A stretch of DNA of 64,000 nt. Source: Pyropia haitanensis (lineage: Eukaryota > Rhodophyta > Bangiophyceae > Bangiales > Bangiaceae). Position 1 is the first letter of the stretch, and each line of letters begins with the position of its first letter. The notes under the pieces are model-generated. The model saw only the letters and a program-made list of their open reading frames with translations. It did no database searches and was not told the origin of the DNA. The position numbers and the translations under genes are program-made. Below, piece by piece: positions 1 to 12,089 of the stretch. The stretch lies in contig SDUX01000004.1 in the NCBI GenBank assembly GCA_008729055.1, positions 2,356,001 through 2,420,000 on the forward strand, in the 5' to 3' direction.

Positions 1-1
1 G

Positions 2-304
2 GCGGCGGCCGAGGCGGCGGCCGCGGCGGTGGCGGCAGGTGCGGCGGCGCCGGCGGCGGGGGCGCTGGCAGGGGGTGCCCCGGCGGCGGCGGCAGCGGCG
101 GCGGCGGCCGAGGCGGGCGCGGCGGGCGCGGCGGCGGGCGCGGCGGCAGCGCCGCGGCCGGCCGGGCGCGCGTGGAGTGCCGACGACTTTTTGGACGGCG
201 ACCCGGCCGTGTGGCCGGTGCCCGACCCGCTGCGGCGCGGTGCAGACGGGGCGGACGCGCGGGTTGGGGCGCACCCCGAGCGGGGTGAGGGTGGGCCGAG
301 CTAA
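2..304 (+). CDS. 3' end of an Ala-rich protein (partial)
   Basis: The frame is open from base 2 to a TAA at 302-304, so the gene would begin before the window. It encodes a long Ala/Gly stretch followed by a more ordinary tail that includes the peptide AWSADDFLDGDPAVWPVPDP. That tail is the only reason to believe the frame, because Ala runs also arise by chance from GCC repeats in this DNA. No domain is recognised. It lies tail to tail with the PWWP gene on the other strand, only about 215 bases away. It could still be a spurious reading of a trinucleotide repeat. Confidence 0.35.
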   Translation, partial: AAAEAAAAAVAAGAAAPAAGALAGGAPAAAAAAAAAEAGAAGAAAGAAAAPRPAGRAWSADDFLDGDPAVWPVPDPLRRGADGADARVGAHPERGEGGPS

Positions 305-519
305 AAAGGCCGCGGCCGCCCGCCGCGGGCAGCGGCGCGCTGACAATGCTCGCACCTGTGGCCGTCGCTGGAGGCGGGGAGCAGTTCCCTCCCGCCCCCC
401 CGTCCCTCAGCCGACCAGGGCAAACCACCCCCCCCACGCTCTGCGCGTACGCCCACCGCCCTCTGGCAAGACGCGGTCATGGGGCGGCCGCCCTGGACGG
501 GGCGGTTGCGCCCATAGCC

Positions 520-1547
520 TTAGCAGCACTGCGTACAGGCGGTGCTGCCATCGTCGCCCCCCCCCCTAGAGTCCCCGCCACTGCTGCCAGAGGGCGCCGC
601 GGCGACGCCCCTCGGCTGGCGCCCAGCGTCGGCCGGCAACGGCCGCGCGCCCGCGTCCTCCTTGTCCGTCGAGCACTGTGAGGCCGCGGCGCCGCCTCCC
701 GCCGACCGCGACGACGGCGGCGGCGGCGGCGGCGGCGGTGGCCCGTCCCCGTCCGGCGCCGAGTGCGCCGAGATGAAGCCCATCCACTCGTCAATGAGCA
801 GCGAGCAGAGGACGTCCACGACCGGCGACGCGCGGTGACGCTGGAGCACCACGCGGACGGGCTTGCCGGCCTTGGCCTCCACCAACTGCGCGAGCGTCAC
901 CTTCATGCCAATCACCCGACGGGCGGCGGCCTCAAACGCCCGCTCCGCGCCGTCCCGCGCCGCACCGAGGGCGGCCCACTCGCGAAAGTGGCGCGCAAAG
1001 GTGGTCAGGTGGGCGGCCTCGGCCACGCCCGCCGCGACGACGCGCCTGTCAGCGGCGGCAGCAGCGGCAGCGGCTGCGCCACTGACGGGCGTCGCCGCCC
1101 CGCCCGCGGCCGACGGCGGTGGCACAACAGCGGCCGCCGCCGCCGCGGACGCAGGCGCGGCCGCGGTGGCGCCCAGCGGGATGGCGTCGAGGGCGGCCTG
1201 GAAGGTCACCCGCTGCTGCTCTACCGCCGCCACCGCCACGCCCAGCCGCTTGGCGGCGTCGGTGATGGCGGCAACGGCAGCACGGAGCTCCGCCGTCGAC
1301 GCGGGCACGACCATCCGCTCCGCCTTGGGCACCCAGTACCGCCGCGCGGGCGACCCCGTGTGGCTCACAAACCGCCGCTCGTCCTCGTCGCCGTCGGCCG
1401 TCCCTCCCGACGCGGCGGGCGAGGAGGCCGCCTGGTCGGCCGCCACACCGCCCCGCCGGGCGGCCGCTAGCCTCGCCGCCGCGCTGCCGACCGCGTCTGC
1501 GTCGCCAGGCACCCCAGCTGGCGGCAGCCGCTCCAAGTGGGGCGGCA

Positions 1548-1578
<31 letters not shown>

Positions 1579-1875
1579 CAGGCCACCCGCCAGGTGGAAC
1601 GCCTTGAGCGCCGCCTTGACGCCCTCCCACGACAGCGGCCTCGCGGCGGCCGCCGCGTGGGCGGCCGCGTCGGCTTCCGCGGCGGCCAGGCGTGCGCGGA
1701 CGACCGACAGCTCCGCCTGCGCGGCCATGACCGCGGCGTGGAGGCCGCGGCGGGAGGTGCCGGCGGGCCGCCGGCTGCTGGGCGGCGCGCCGCGCGGCGG
1801 CGCGGCGGCGGCCGGCCGCGCCCGCGTGGTGGCCGCCACCTTGGCGCGCTTGCGGAGGGGTGGCCCGCCGCGCCT

Positions 1876-1914
<39 letters not shown>

Positions 1915-2743
1915 GTCGTCGTCGTCCTTGTCGTTGTCGTCGCCGTCGCCGGCGCCGCCCGCCGGCGTCACGGGGGTGCCATGAGCAGCGGCCGGCGGTG
2001 ACCGGCCAGTGCGCGACGCCGTTGCCGTTGCCGTCGCCGTCGCGGTGGCGGCGGCGGCGGCGGTGGCGGCGGTGGTGGCGGCGGCGGTAGACCCGCCCCC
2101 CGCCGCGGCGGTGGACGCCGCCTGCCCCCCCCGGTCGCGCGCGTCGGCCGGCGGCTCGGCACCCCCGGCGGCGGCGAGCGCCTGCGCCAGCGCAATGTCC
2201 ACGTCCGTCCGCTTGCGGTGGCTGGCCTTGACGCGCAGCGCCGCGGTGTTGACGGGCGTCAGCAGCCGCAGGCTCGACGCGGGGAGCCACGCGCCCTTCT
2301 TGTCATTGAAGAACTGGACCCTGCGTTGGAGGAGGGGAGGGGGGGGGTAGGAAACGGGACAGGGCGGGGGTGCACGGAAAGGGAAGGGGGAGGGGGTGGG
2401 GGAGGAGAGCGGGAGGGAGGAGTGAGCAAAGGGAACAGAGAGGACCGACACACACTCCCATACGGGGACGCTCTACAGCCGCAGACACCACCCCCTCCGC
2501 CCCCCCTCCACCCCCTTTCCACCCCTCCCCCCCTTCACCCCCCCGTCCACGCACCCCCTCCACCCCTCCCCGCCCGTACCAGTAGTCCGTCTCGCGCTTG
2601 CGCTTCTTGGGCGGCCCCGGCGGGACGGCGCAGAGCGTGGCGGGCCACCACGGAAAGCCCGGCAGGCGCGCCCACACAATCGCGCCGTCGCGCACCTTGA
2701 GCGCCTCCTCCTCGGGGGAGGTGGGCGGCAGCGGCGGCGTCAT
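520..2743 (-). CDS. PWWP-domain chromatin protein with LEDGF-IBD/TFIIS-N-like C-terminal domain
   Basis: Exon 1 is 2743-2580 and exon 2 is 2320-520, with a GTACGG donor and a CGCAG acceptor. The split TGG codon joins cleanly and gives about 654 residues. Residues 15-80 form a PWWP fold: VWARLPGFPWWPATL, a Lys/Arg loop (KKRKRE), then VQFFNDKKGAWLPASSLRLL across the splice. PWWP domains bind methylated histone H3 and DNA in the nucleus. The middle is Ala/Gly/Pro low complexity with a basic patch (RKRAKV). Residues about 490-572 (bases 1010-770) align without gaps to the integrase-binding domain of LEDGF/HRP2, a TFIIS N-terminal-like helical bundle; key stretches are MKVTLAQL and VVLQRHRASPVVDVL. 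Family knowledge suggests a chromatin-tethering adaptor. The PWWP call is firm and the IBD call is a by-eye alignment. Confidence 0.8.
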
Positions 2744-3508
2744 GGCGCGCGCAGCCGTCGGGGCGGTGGAGAGCGAGAGAGAGAGAGGGGAGGGCGGCGA
2801 GAGTGGGGAGCAGCGGCAGGGGGGAGGGCGGGGAGAGGGGGCGCGACGGGGCGAACGGGAGGAAGCGGGCAGGCAGGGCGGGGGAGGAGGGGGTGGGAGG
2901 GGGGGGGGGGGGGGGGGGAAGGTGGGGACGGCAAGCGAGACTGAGCAGAGGCGCGGCGGGCGGCACCGAGGGGGAGTCGGCGCGCCAGCGCGAGCGGCAC
3001 CGTCGGCGTCGCGCCGAGCTGCGGCGGGGTGCTGCCGGCGGCGCACGCAGCCGCCGCGGTCAGAGCACACCCATCGCATCTGTCTTTTCGGGCCCCGACA
3101 CGCTTCCTGACACAGCCGCCTCCCCTATCAAAGGCTGTGGACCAATAGGCGGTTTGCTTTTTTGGTGTGTGTTCCCCCAGCAGTTTGGTACGTTCCGCTT
3201 TTCGGTGGGTGTTCCCCCAGCTGTATTCGGCACGTTCCGCTTTTTGGTGTGTGTCCCGCCCGCGGCGCGACGAGCGTGTCGCGAGCCCCGCGCCAGTGCC
3301 CGCCGACGCGCGCGCGTCGTGCCGCCGCGCGCCGCCCTCGCCCCCGCGGTGCGGCGCGTCGCGCCCGCGGGACGCGCCCGGCGCGGGCGCCCTGTGGTCG
3401 GCGCCCCCCCCCCCCCCGCCCCCCCCCCCTGTCACGCTCCCTTTCCCCCCCCACGCGCGGCCGCGCCGCCGCCTGTTTTTTGTGCCCCTCGGGCGGCGGC
3501 GGCCGCCA
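2744..3508. promoter_or_regulatory. Divergent promoter region between PWWP gene and APC10
   Basis: This 765-base gap separates two genes transcribed away from each other. The side next to the PWWP start is GA-rich (AGAGAGAGAG and long G runs on the plus strand). The centre, at about 3060-3260, is less GC-rich and holds a three-copy repeat. The side next to APC10 is C-rich. No TATA box is obvious. The placement implies shared control, but no motif proves it. Confidence 0.4.
3161..3260 (+). repeat. Three-copy 40-42 bp tandem repeat in the divergent promoter
   Basis: Copies begin near 3161, 3201 and 3243. Each starts TTTGGTGTGTG or TTCGGTGGGTG, the first two continue with TTCCCCCAG, and copies are joined by CACGTTCCGC or TACGTTCCGC. 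The third copy is truncated. The spacing of 40 and 42 bases is near four helical turns, which would suit repeated factor binding, but that is inference. Confidence 0.7.
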
Positions 3509-3680
3509 ATGGCGTGGCGCCGCACGCCCGGCCTGACCACCCCCTTCACCCCCCCGCCACGCTCGCGGGGCGCCGCGCCCGTGCCGCCGCCGCCGCGGAC
3601 GCCGCCGGCGGCGGCGCACACCCCCGCCGCCGCCACTGGGGGAGGTGGCGGCGGTGGCGGGCGCTCACGGCGTGGCGGTG

Positions 3681-3737
<57 letters not shown>

Positions 3738-3743
3738 GCGGTC

Positions 3744-3792
<49 letters not shown>

Positions 3793-4088
3793 CGCGTGGG
3801 CAGACGCCGCCAGCGACACGCCGTCGTCGGCCTCTGACGGCTCCACGTCGGTCGACTCGTTTGCGTTTGCCGTCGACCTCGACCCGCGCCGCTCGCCGCC
3901 GCCCACCGGGCGGGCGCCCTTCCCGCCCGTGCCGCGCGTGCACCGCCGCGGCGCGGCGCGGTCGGGCGGCCGCCCCACGGCCGCCACCCCCTACCCGCCG
4001 GTAGGCAGCAGCGGCGGCGGCGGTGGGCGTGGCGGCGGCGGCGACGGCGGCGGGTGGTCCGACCCGCCGTCGGGGGCGTCGACGCCCC

Positions 4089-4128
<40 letters not shown>

Positions 4129-4651
4129 GGCGGGCGGCTCCCCCCCCGCCCCACCCCTCTCCCCGGACGCTGGCGCCGGCCTCGAGGCCGCCGTCGCCCG
4201 CGCCGGCCGCGGCGTGGCGGCGGCGCCCAACGCGGCGGCCGCGGCGCCCGCCTATGCCGACGCGGCGGGCGCGCCGCTGCGGGACCTGACGCGCACGTGC
4301 TCGTGGCTGGTCTCGTCGGCCAAGCCGGGTGCCGGCGTCGCGCGGCTCGTCGACGCGCGCGCCGACACGTACTGGCAGAGCGACGGCCCGCAGCCGCACA
4401 CGATTACGGGCGTGTCGCCGGTGGCGGCGCGGCTGTCGCAGCTGCGGCTGCTGTGTGACTATGGGGCGGATGAGAGTTACACGCCGGCGCTGCTGTCGGT
4501 CGCGGCGGGGAGTCACTGGGGGGACCTCCAGCCGGTGCGGTCGGTGGTGAGCCTCGTCGAGCCGGTCGGGTGGGTGGTCATTGACCTGGCGCCGCCCGAG
4601 GGGTGGGGGGAGAGCGACGATGAGGAGGTGGACGTGGGGCCGGCTGGCGCG

Positions 4652-4688
<37 letters not shown>

Positions 4689-5106
4689 ACGCGGCGGACG
4701 CGGCGGACGTGACGGGCGCGGCCGACGCGGTTGCGGGGGGGGCGGACGGCGGCGGGGCGGCCGCCGGCGCCGCCGCGGCGCCGCCGCCGCGGCGCCGCCG
4801 CGCGGGCCGCCGCCGCCGCCCCGGCGCGCCGCGGCCACCGCCCGTCGACTACATCCGCGCGTCGATGGTGCAGGTGACGATCCGGGGCAACCACCAAAAC
4901 GGGCGGGACAGCCACGTGCGGCAGGTGCGGCTGCTCGGGCCGGTCGGCGAGGGCTGGGGGGGGGGGTGGGCGGCTGGGGGGGGGGGGGGGATGGAGGGGG
5001 GGGGGGGGGGGGGGGGGGGGCCGCTGCCGGCGGTGGCGGTGGGGGGGGGGGGGGGGGGGTGCGCTTTACAACGGCGACGCTGCGGCACAACGCGGTCATT
5101 CGGTGA
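3509..5106 (+). CDS. ANAPC10: Anaphase-promoting complex subunit 10 (DOC domain)
   Basis: APC10/DOC1 is the substrate-recognition co-subunit of the anaphase-promoting complex, a ubiquitin ligase of mitotic exit. ATG 3509 has a strong context (GCCGCCAATGG). Residues about 1-255 are Ala/Gly/Pro/Ser low complexity, far longer than the short N-terminus of other APC10 proteins. The DOC domain starts near residue 257: SWLVSSAKPG, then DTYWQSDGPQPH, DYGADESYTP and LVEPVGWVVIDL. An acidic/Ala/Arg insertion (about 365-447) splits it before VTIRGNHQNGRDSHVRQV. After several poly-G runs (4957-5059) the frame moves by -1, and the last residues FTTATLRHNAVIR then match the family's C-terminal IR tail, ending at TGA 5104-5106. 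Corrected length is about 532 residues. Identity is firm; the tail depends on the frame break. Confidence 0.87.
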
Positions 5107-5531
5107 GAGGAGGGGGGTGCGCGGAGGGGGGAGGGTGGTCTTGTCCGCTCTGTCGTTTTGGTGCGGTGGTGTGGTGGTGGTGGTCATGGGGGTGGTCATG
5201 GGGGTGGTCATGGGGGTGGTCATGGGGGTGGGGGGGTGGGCGTGGGCGTGGGGGATGGAGGGGGTGGACGGCGTTGGCGACGCGTGTGGCGACGCGGGGG
5301 GTGCGCACGACGCGGCCGCGCCGGCGTGTGGGCGTGGGCGGCTGCGGCCGGGTGCACCCGCCTCTTGCAGCCGGAGCGGCGCCTTGCCGGCCGCGGCGCG
5401 TGTCGTTGCGCCCGCGGGCGGCGGCGCCGCCGCGCCGGCCGCCCGCGCCGGGTCGGCGGCTGGCGGCTGGACGCGGCGGCGGCTGGCCGCCGCGGCGACG
5501 CACGGCCGCCGCCACAGCGGCGGCCGCCGCC

Positions 5532-5563
<32 letters not shown>

Positions 5564-5990
5564 CGCCGCCGCGGACAGGCCGCCGCTGTGGGGCACGGCA
5601 CGCGCGCGGAGGGCCGCGCGCGCGTCACGGGCGGCCGCGGGTGGCCGCCGGCGGCAGCGCGGCGGCGCCGACGCCCGCCGCGGCACCGCGGCCAGCGGCA
5701 CGGCTCCCGGTCGCCGACGCCGCCCGTGGACCACCCGCACCGCCGCGGGACGCGTGGAAACGAGCAGCGATATCCCTGTTTCAGACAAACCGCGCCCCCC
5801 CCCCCTCCCCCCCCCCCCGCCCTACCGCGGCGGCCGCCCCTGTCTGGCGCCCCTCCCCCCCCCTGCGCGCCAGTCCTTCCCCCCCTCTCCACCCCGTTGC
5901 CCGCGCCCCGTTTTCACTCCCCGCGTTCCCGTCCCCTGTTCCCCCCACCCCCCCCCCCCCCCCCCCCAAACCCCCCCCCGGCGCTGCGGC
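5107..5990. other. Convergent intergenic gap (APC10 / urea amidolyase 3' ends)
   Basis: Both neighbouring genes end here. The stretch holds a 12-bp tandem repeat, then CCGCGG-type low complexity at 5380-5720 and C-rich runs up to 5990. All three plus frames and the minus frames give only Arg/Ala/Gly/Pro strings. I see no gene. Confidence 0.6.
5184..5231 (+). repeat. Four-copy 12-bp tandem repeat TCATGGGGGTGG
   Basis: Perfect units start at 5184, 5196, 5208 and 5220, just 3' of the APC10 stop. It is a short minisatellite that probably lies in the 3' untranslated region. Confidence 0.9.
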
Positions 5991-8900
5991 CTAGGCTCCC
6001 GCCTCCGCCTCTGCCGCCGCCGCCGCCGCCCACCGGCGGCCAATGCCGAGCAGCAGCGGCTCGGCCCACGCGCGCGCGACGAGCGTCACGCCCCGCGGCA
6101 CGCCGTCGGCGCCGCGCGCCGCCGGCAGCGCGAGCGCGGCCAGGTCCGCCAGGTTGACAAAGTTGGTGTACGTGCCGAGCAGCGCGTTGGCCGCCGCCAC
6201 GTCCGCCCGCGCCTCGGCGAGCGTCACCGGCCGCGGCACCGACGGCAGCAGCAGCACGTCGACGGCGGACCAGACCGCCGCGTCCGCCGACCGCACGTGG
6301 CGCGCGAGCGCCGCGGCCGCCGCGAACGCGTCGGCCGCCGAGTGCGCCCGCCCGTCGCCGCCGCGGTCAATGACGCGGCGGACGGCGTCGTCAATGCCGG
6401 CAGCGTCGTAGACGCCGCCGTCGCCATTGGCCGCGCCGGGGGGGGCCGCCGACGGGTGCGCGGCGAGGAAGGCGCCGACCGCGGCGGCGCGCTCGGCAAC
6501 GTAGGGGCCGCCGTAGAGGAGCGCCGCGGCGGCGGCCAGCGGGGTCATGTCGACGGGCACCGCCACGCCGCCGCGGCGGACGGCCGCGTCAACGGCGGCG
6601 GCGTAGGCGGCCGCCGACGCGGCGTCGCCGTCAAAGGTCAGGTGCGGCGCGGCGGGCACGCCAAACGTGTAGGCCGCGGGGGTGGGCGCGGCGCGCCGCC
6701 GCGGCCGGCCGCCCGTCCCGTCGCCACCCCCGCCGCCGGCGGGCACCTCTACCGGCGGCGGACGCCGCGAGTACGGGTCGGCCGCGTCGTACGCGGTGAG
6801 GACGTCGAGGACCGCCTCGGCGTCCGCGACGGACCGCGCAAAGACGCTGACCGTGTCGAGGCTGCGGCACGCCGGCACGACGCCGCGGGTGGACACGCGG
6901 CCCTTGGTCGGCTTGAGGCCGACGACCCCCGTCATGGCCGCGGGCACCCGCCCCGACCCGGCCGTGTCGGTGCCGAGCGCAAACGGCACCACGCGGGCCG
7001 CGACGGCCGCCGCCGACCCCGACGACGAGCCGCCCGGGATGTGGTCTGGCGCCGCCGCGTTGACCGGCACCCCGTACGGCGACCGCGTGCCGGTGAGGCC
7101 CGTCGCGAACTGGTCCATGTTGGTCTTGCCGACGCAGACCGCGCCCGCCGCCTCGAGCCGCCGCACCGCCACCGCCGACGCGGGCGGGGTGTAGGCAAAC
7201 GCGGGGCAGCCGGCGGTGGTGGGCAGCCCCGCCACGTCAATGTTGTCCTTGACCGCAAACGGGATGCCGTAGAGCGGGAGGCCCCGGCCGCCGCCGGGCG
7301 CCGCCGCGAGCGCCGCGAGGCGCTCGCGCAGCGCCGCCGCGGGCGTGACGGTGATAAAGACGGCGGGGCCCGCCGCGCGCGCCGCCGCGTGCGCGGCCGC
7401 GACGACGCCGTCGGCGGACAAGACGCCCAGCCGGAGCATGGCCCGGGTGTGCGGGAGGGAGCCGTCGCCGAGCGCCGCCGCTAGTGACGGCGCCGCCACG
7501 TCGCAGAGGCGCGTGTCGGCCGCGACGCGGTCGCCCGGCGCGGCCCGCAGCCGGCGGACGACGCCCGCCATGGGCGCCTCGACGGTCAGCTCGACCTTCA
7601 TCGACTCGAGGGTGACGAGCGCCTGGCCCGCCGTCACCGCCTCCCCGTCCCGGACCAGGACCGTCCACACCGACGCCGCCACGCCGGCCGTTACCGCCAC
7701 CGAGTGGGGGGCGGGCGGCTCCCCGTCGGCCGCCACTGCCGCCGCGACCGCCGCCGCGCCCGCCGCCTTGGTGGGGGGGGTGCCCGCGTCCGCGTCGGCG
7801 CCAGACGCGTCTGGCGCGTCCGTGGCGGCCGCCGCCGCCGTGTCTCCGCTGCCGCCATTGGCAGTCGCGCCGCCCGCCGTCGCCGCCGCCGCCGCGGCCG
7901 CCGTGTCTCCCCCCGTCGCCGCCGCGCCCGCGTCATTGTTGGCGCCCTCCCCCGCCGCCGCCCACCGCGCCGCCTCGGCGTCGTACGCGGCGCGCTGGGT
8001 CGCGGCAAACGCGGCGATCGAGTCGGCATTGTCGCGCAGGAAGCGCGCGTGGTCGGCGTAGGAGAAGACCGCGTCCGGCCCGTCCTCGATCGTCAGCTGG
8101 AGGTCCCCCCGCGCGTACCGGCGGCGGGCCTCGACCAGCTCCTCGTCGCTGACCAGGTCAAAGACGACGCGGTCAAAGAAGCGGAGCAGCCACGGCACGC
8201 CCGGCGGCGCGCCGCGCGCCGCCTCGGGCACCCGCCCGTACGTGTCCCAGATGGGGAGGGTGCGGCCGACCAGCTGGTACCCCCCCGGGCTCTCCGTCCC
8301 ATAGATGCACATGTACGCCCCGCCAATGCCGACGGCGCCTTCCGGCGTGTGCGTCCGCGCGGGGTTGAACTTGGACGTCACCAGCCGGTGCCGCGGGTCG
8401 ACCGGCACCGCGCACGGGGCGCCGAGGTAGACGTCGCCGAGGCCGAGCACCAGGTACTCGGCGCTCGCGAGCACCTCCCCCACCGCCTCGACCGACGGCA
8501 GGCCGTTGATGCGGCGCACAAACTCCACGTTGGACGGCAGGTACGGCGCGGTCGCGCGGACGGAGCGGGCGTAGCGGGCCAGCTCCGCGGCGGTCCAGCG
8601 GTCGCCAAACGCGAGCGGCAGGTGCACCACCCGGCTGCGCACCGTGCCCGCGGCGGCGGCGAGGCGGCCGCCGAGGCCGGCCGCCAGCTCGGCGATGCGC
8701 GCCACGACCGCCGCGGCGGGCGCGACGGCGGGAGAAAATTCGACGAGCAGCGAGCGGACGCCGGGGCAGAGCTCGCCAATGCCGTCGCCGCCGTCGAGGG
8801 CGGCGGCCAGCTCGTGCACGAGGAAGCGGTAGAGGAGGTCGAGCTCGCACGCGCCCACCTCGACCAGCACGTGCGTGTCGCCCGACGCGCGGAGGGTGAC

Positions 8901-9048
8901 CGCCACGTCGCCCGCGCCGGGCGTGCGCGTCGACAGCGTGGCGAGGATGGCGGGCGCCGCGCTGACGGGCGCGACGTCAGCCCAGGCGGGGTCCCACCAG
9001 CCGCCGCCGTCGGCGGGCGCCGCCGCGTCGGCCGTCGCGCCGCCGGCC

Positions 9049-9080
<32 letters not shown>

Positions 9081-12057
9081 AGTGTGGGGCCCGCCGAGGG
9101 CGGCGACCGCCGCGGGCCCCCGTGGGATGGCCGCCCACGTCCGCCGCTGCGCGGCGGCGGCGTCCGCCGCGTCGGCCGGCGCCACGCGCTTGAAGCGGAG
9201 CGTGTCGCCCGGCCGCGCCGCGGCGACCTTCCACAGGTCCGCGCTCGCCACCGTCATGGGGCACACAAACCCCCCCAGGGACGGCCCGTCGGCCATGAGC
9301 ACGATCGGCGTGTTGCCACTAAAGTTGACCGCCCCCACCGCGTACGGGTAGTCGTGCATGTTGGACGGGTGGAGGCCCGCGTCGCCGCCCGACGGGCGCG
9401 CCCACTCTGGCGTCGGGCCCGTCAGCCGCACGCCCAGCCGGTTGGTCGCGGTCTGCACCGTGTAGGGGGCGGTGAAGAGGGCGGCGAGGGAGGCGGGCGT
9501 GAGGATGTCGGCCGAGCCGTGCGGGCCGACCAGCGCCGCCACCGTCCACGACGACGGCGCGTAGACTGGGCGCAGCGGCCGCGGCAGCGGCGTCGTGCCC
9601 CACGGGGTGGGGGCCGACACACCCTCTGGGCGGAGCGGCAGCAGGTCGCCCGCCGCGAGGAAGGTGCCCGCGTGGCCGCCAAAGTGGCCAATCGGGAAGG
9701 TCGACGCGCTGCCCAGGTAGGTGGGGGCGTCAAAGCCGCCGCGGACGGCCAGGTAGGCCACCTTGCCGCCGGCCTCGGCGGGCTCCCCCTCCTCCCCGTC
9801 CGCCGCGGCGGCCGCGGCGGCGGCCGAGCCGCCGCCGCCGCCGCCGTCGCCGCCGCCGTCGGCGTCGCCGCCCACGGCCGCCGGGTCCAGGCACGCCAGG
9901 GCGGGCCCAATGGCGGGCGCCGTCGCGCCCGGCGTGGCGACGCCCGCCCCCGCCGCCGCCGCCACCTCCGCCTCCCCCTCCTCGTCCCACACGACCGCCG
10001 CGGCGGCCGCCGCCGCCGCCGCCGCCGCCGCGGCCGCGGCCGCGGCGGGCCGGTAGAGCCCCCCAATGGTCAGCACCGCCCCCCGCGGCACCGGCACCGG
10101 CGTCCACCACGGCAGCGGCGGCCCGCCGTCAATCGACGCGGCGAGCCGCGCGCCCGACAGCACGACGGTGGTGGCGACGTGGAAGCGGAGCGTCGGCCCC
10201 GCGACGGTCATCTCGAGCGCCACCGCGCCCGGCGGGTTGCCGAGCAGCCCGTTGGCCGCCACCAGCGCGTGCGCGTCGAGGCCGCCCGACGGGCTGACGC
10301 CCACCCGCCACAGGCCGACGCGGCCCGGGTAGTCCTGCAGCGACGACTGCACGCCGGGCGCGAGCACCTCGACGGCCGTCGCGGTCGGCGTGATGCCGTC
10401 GAGGAGCGCCGTCGTGTAGGCGCCCGCCACAAACGCGGCGTGCGACACGACGGTGGCGAGGAGCTCGACGTTGCTCGCCACCCCGCGGACGGTCGTGGCG
10501 GCGAGGGCGGCGGCGAGGGTGGCCAGCGCCGCCGCCCGCGTCGGCCCCGACGCGATGATCTTGCCGAGCAGCGGGTCATAGTCGCCGCTGACGGTGCAGC
10601 CGGTGGCGGCCCACGTGTCGACGCGCACCGTCGGCGACTCGGCGGGCCACGTCATGGCCGTCAGCGTGCCGGGCGACGGGCGGTAGCCGTGGAGGGGGGA
10701 CTCGGCGTAGACGCGCGCCTCGATCGCCGCGCCGCGCATCGGGACGGTCGTGACGGGCGGCGGGCGGGTGGGGGGGGGGGGGGGGACGCCGCCGCCCCGC
10801 CCGCCGTGTCGGCGCTCCCGCCACCGCCGCCGCCGCCGACCGCCGCGCCGCCCGCCGTGGCAGCGCCCGTGGCGGCGTCGGTGTCGCCGTTGCCGTCGCC
10901 GTTGCCGTCGGTGTCGCCGTTGCCGTCGCCGTTGCCGTCGGCGGCGGCGGCGGGGGCGGCGGCGGGGGCGGCGGCGGGGGCGGCGGCGGGGGCGGCGGCG
11001 GCGGCGGCGCCCGCGGCGGCGAGCGCGGGAAACCAGTCGGCGACGGGGTCCCCCCGGGCGAGCCGCAGCATCCCCCCCACCAGGTCCACCCCCGTGACCG
11101 CCTCGGTGACGCCCGCCTCCACCTGGATGCGCGTGTTGACCTCGAGAAAGTAAAACTGGTTGCTCGCCGCGTCGACGAGGAACTCGACCGTCCCCGCCGA
11201 CCGGTAGCGGCCGCGGCGGGCGAGCGCGACGGCGGCGGCGGCCATGGCCGCCCGCACGTCGTCGGGCAGCCGCGGCGCGGGCGCCTCCTCCACCACCTTT
11301 TGCCGCCGCCGCTGCACCGAGCAGTCCCGGTCGCCGAGCGCGACCACCCCCCCCGCCCCATCCCCAAACACCTGCACCTCCACGTGCCGCGCGGCGGGGA
11401 TGAGCTTCTCCACGTACAGCCGGCCGTCGCCAAAGAGGCTCGCCCCCGCCGACGCGGCGGCGGCGAACGCGGCCGGCACGGCCGCCGGCGTGTGGGCGGC
11501 GGCCTGGCCCATGCCGCCCCCCCCCGCGGTCGCCTTTAGCAGCACCGGGTAGCCGACCGCCGCCGCCGCCGCGACCGCCGCGGCCACGTCCGCCACGAGC
11601 GGCGACGCGGGCAGCACCGGCACGCCCGCGGCGACCGCCTCGGCGCGCGCGCCGTGCTTGGACCCAAACACGCGGATGGTGTCGGGGGTCGGGCCGACCC
11701 ACGCGACGCCCGCCGCCGCAAACGCGTCCGCGGCGGCCGCGTCCTCGGCGACAAAGCCGTAGCCTGGGTGGACGGCGGCGGCGCCCGCGGCGGTGGCGGC
11801 GGCGACGAGCGCGGCCACGTCTGCGTACGCGCCGGCCGCGTCGCCGACGCAGACCGCCGCGTCCGCGGCGGCCACGTGGCCCGACGCCGCGTCGGCGGCG
11901 GTGTAGACCGCGACGGAGCGGACGCCCACCGCCCGCGCCGCGCGGGCGATGCGGACCGCAATCTCGCCGCGGTTGGCGATGAGGACGGGGCCCCAGGGGT
12001 GGGGGGGGGGGGGGGGGGGGTACCGCCCGCCGTGGCGGTACCGGTGGCGGCGGTGGT

Positions 12058-12089
<32 letters not shown>

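Noticed and set aside
10750..10800. An intron instead of a frame slip in the urea amidolyase
   Set aside because: No GT...AG pair around the C run restores the frame while keeping the conserved flanks.
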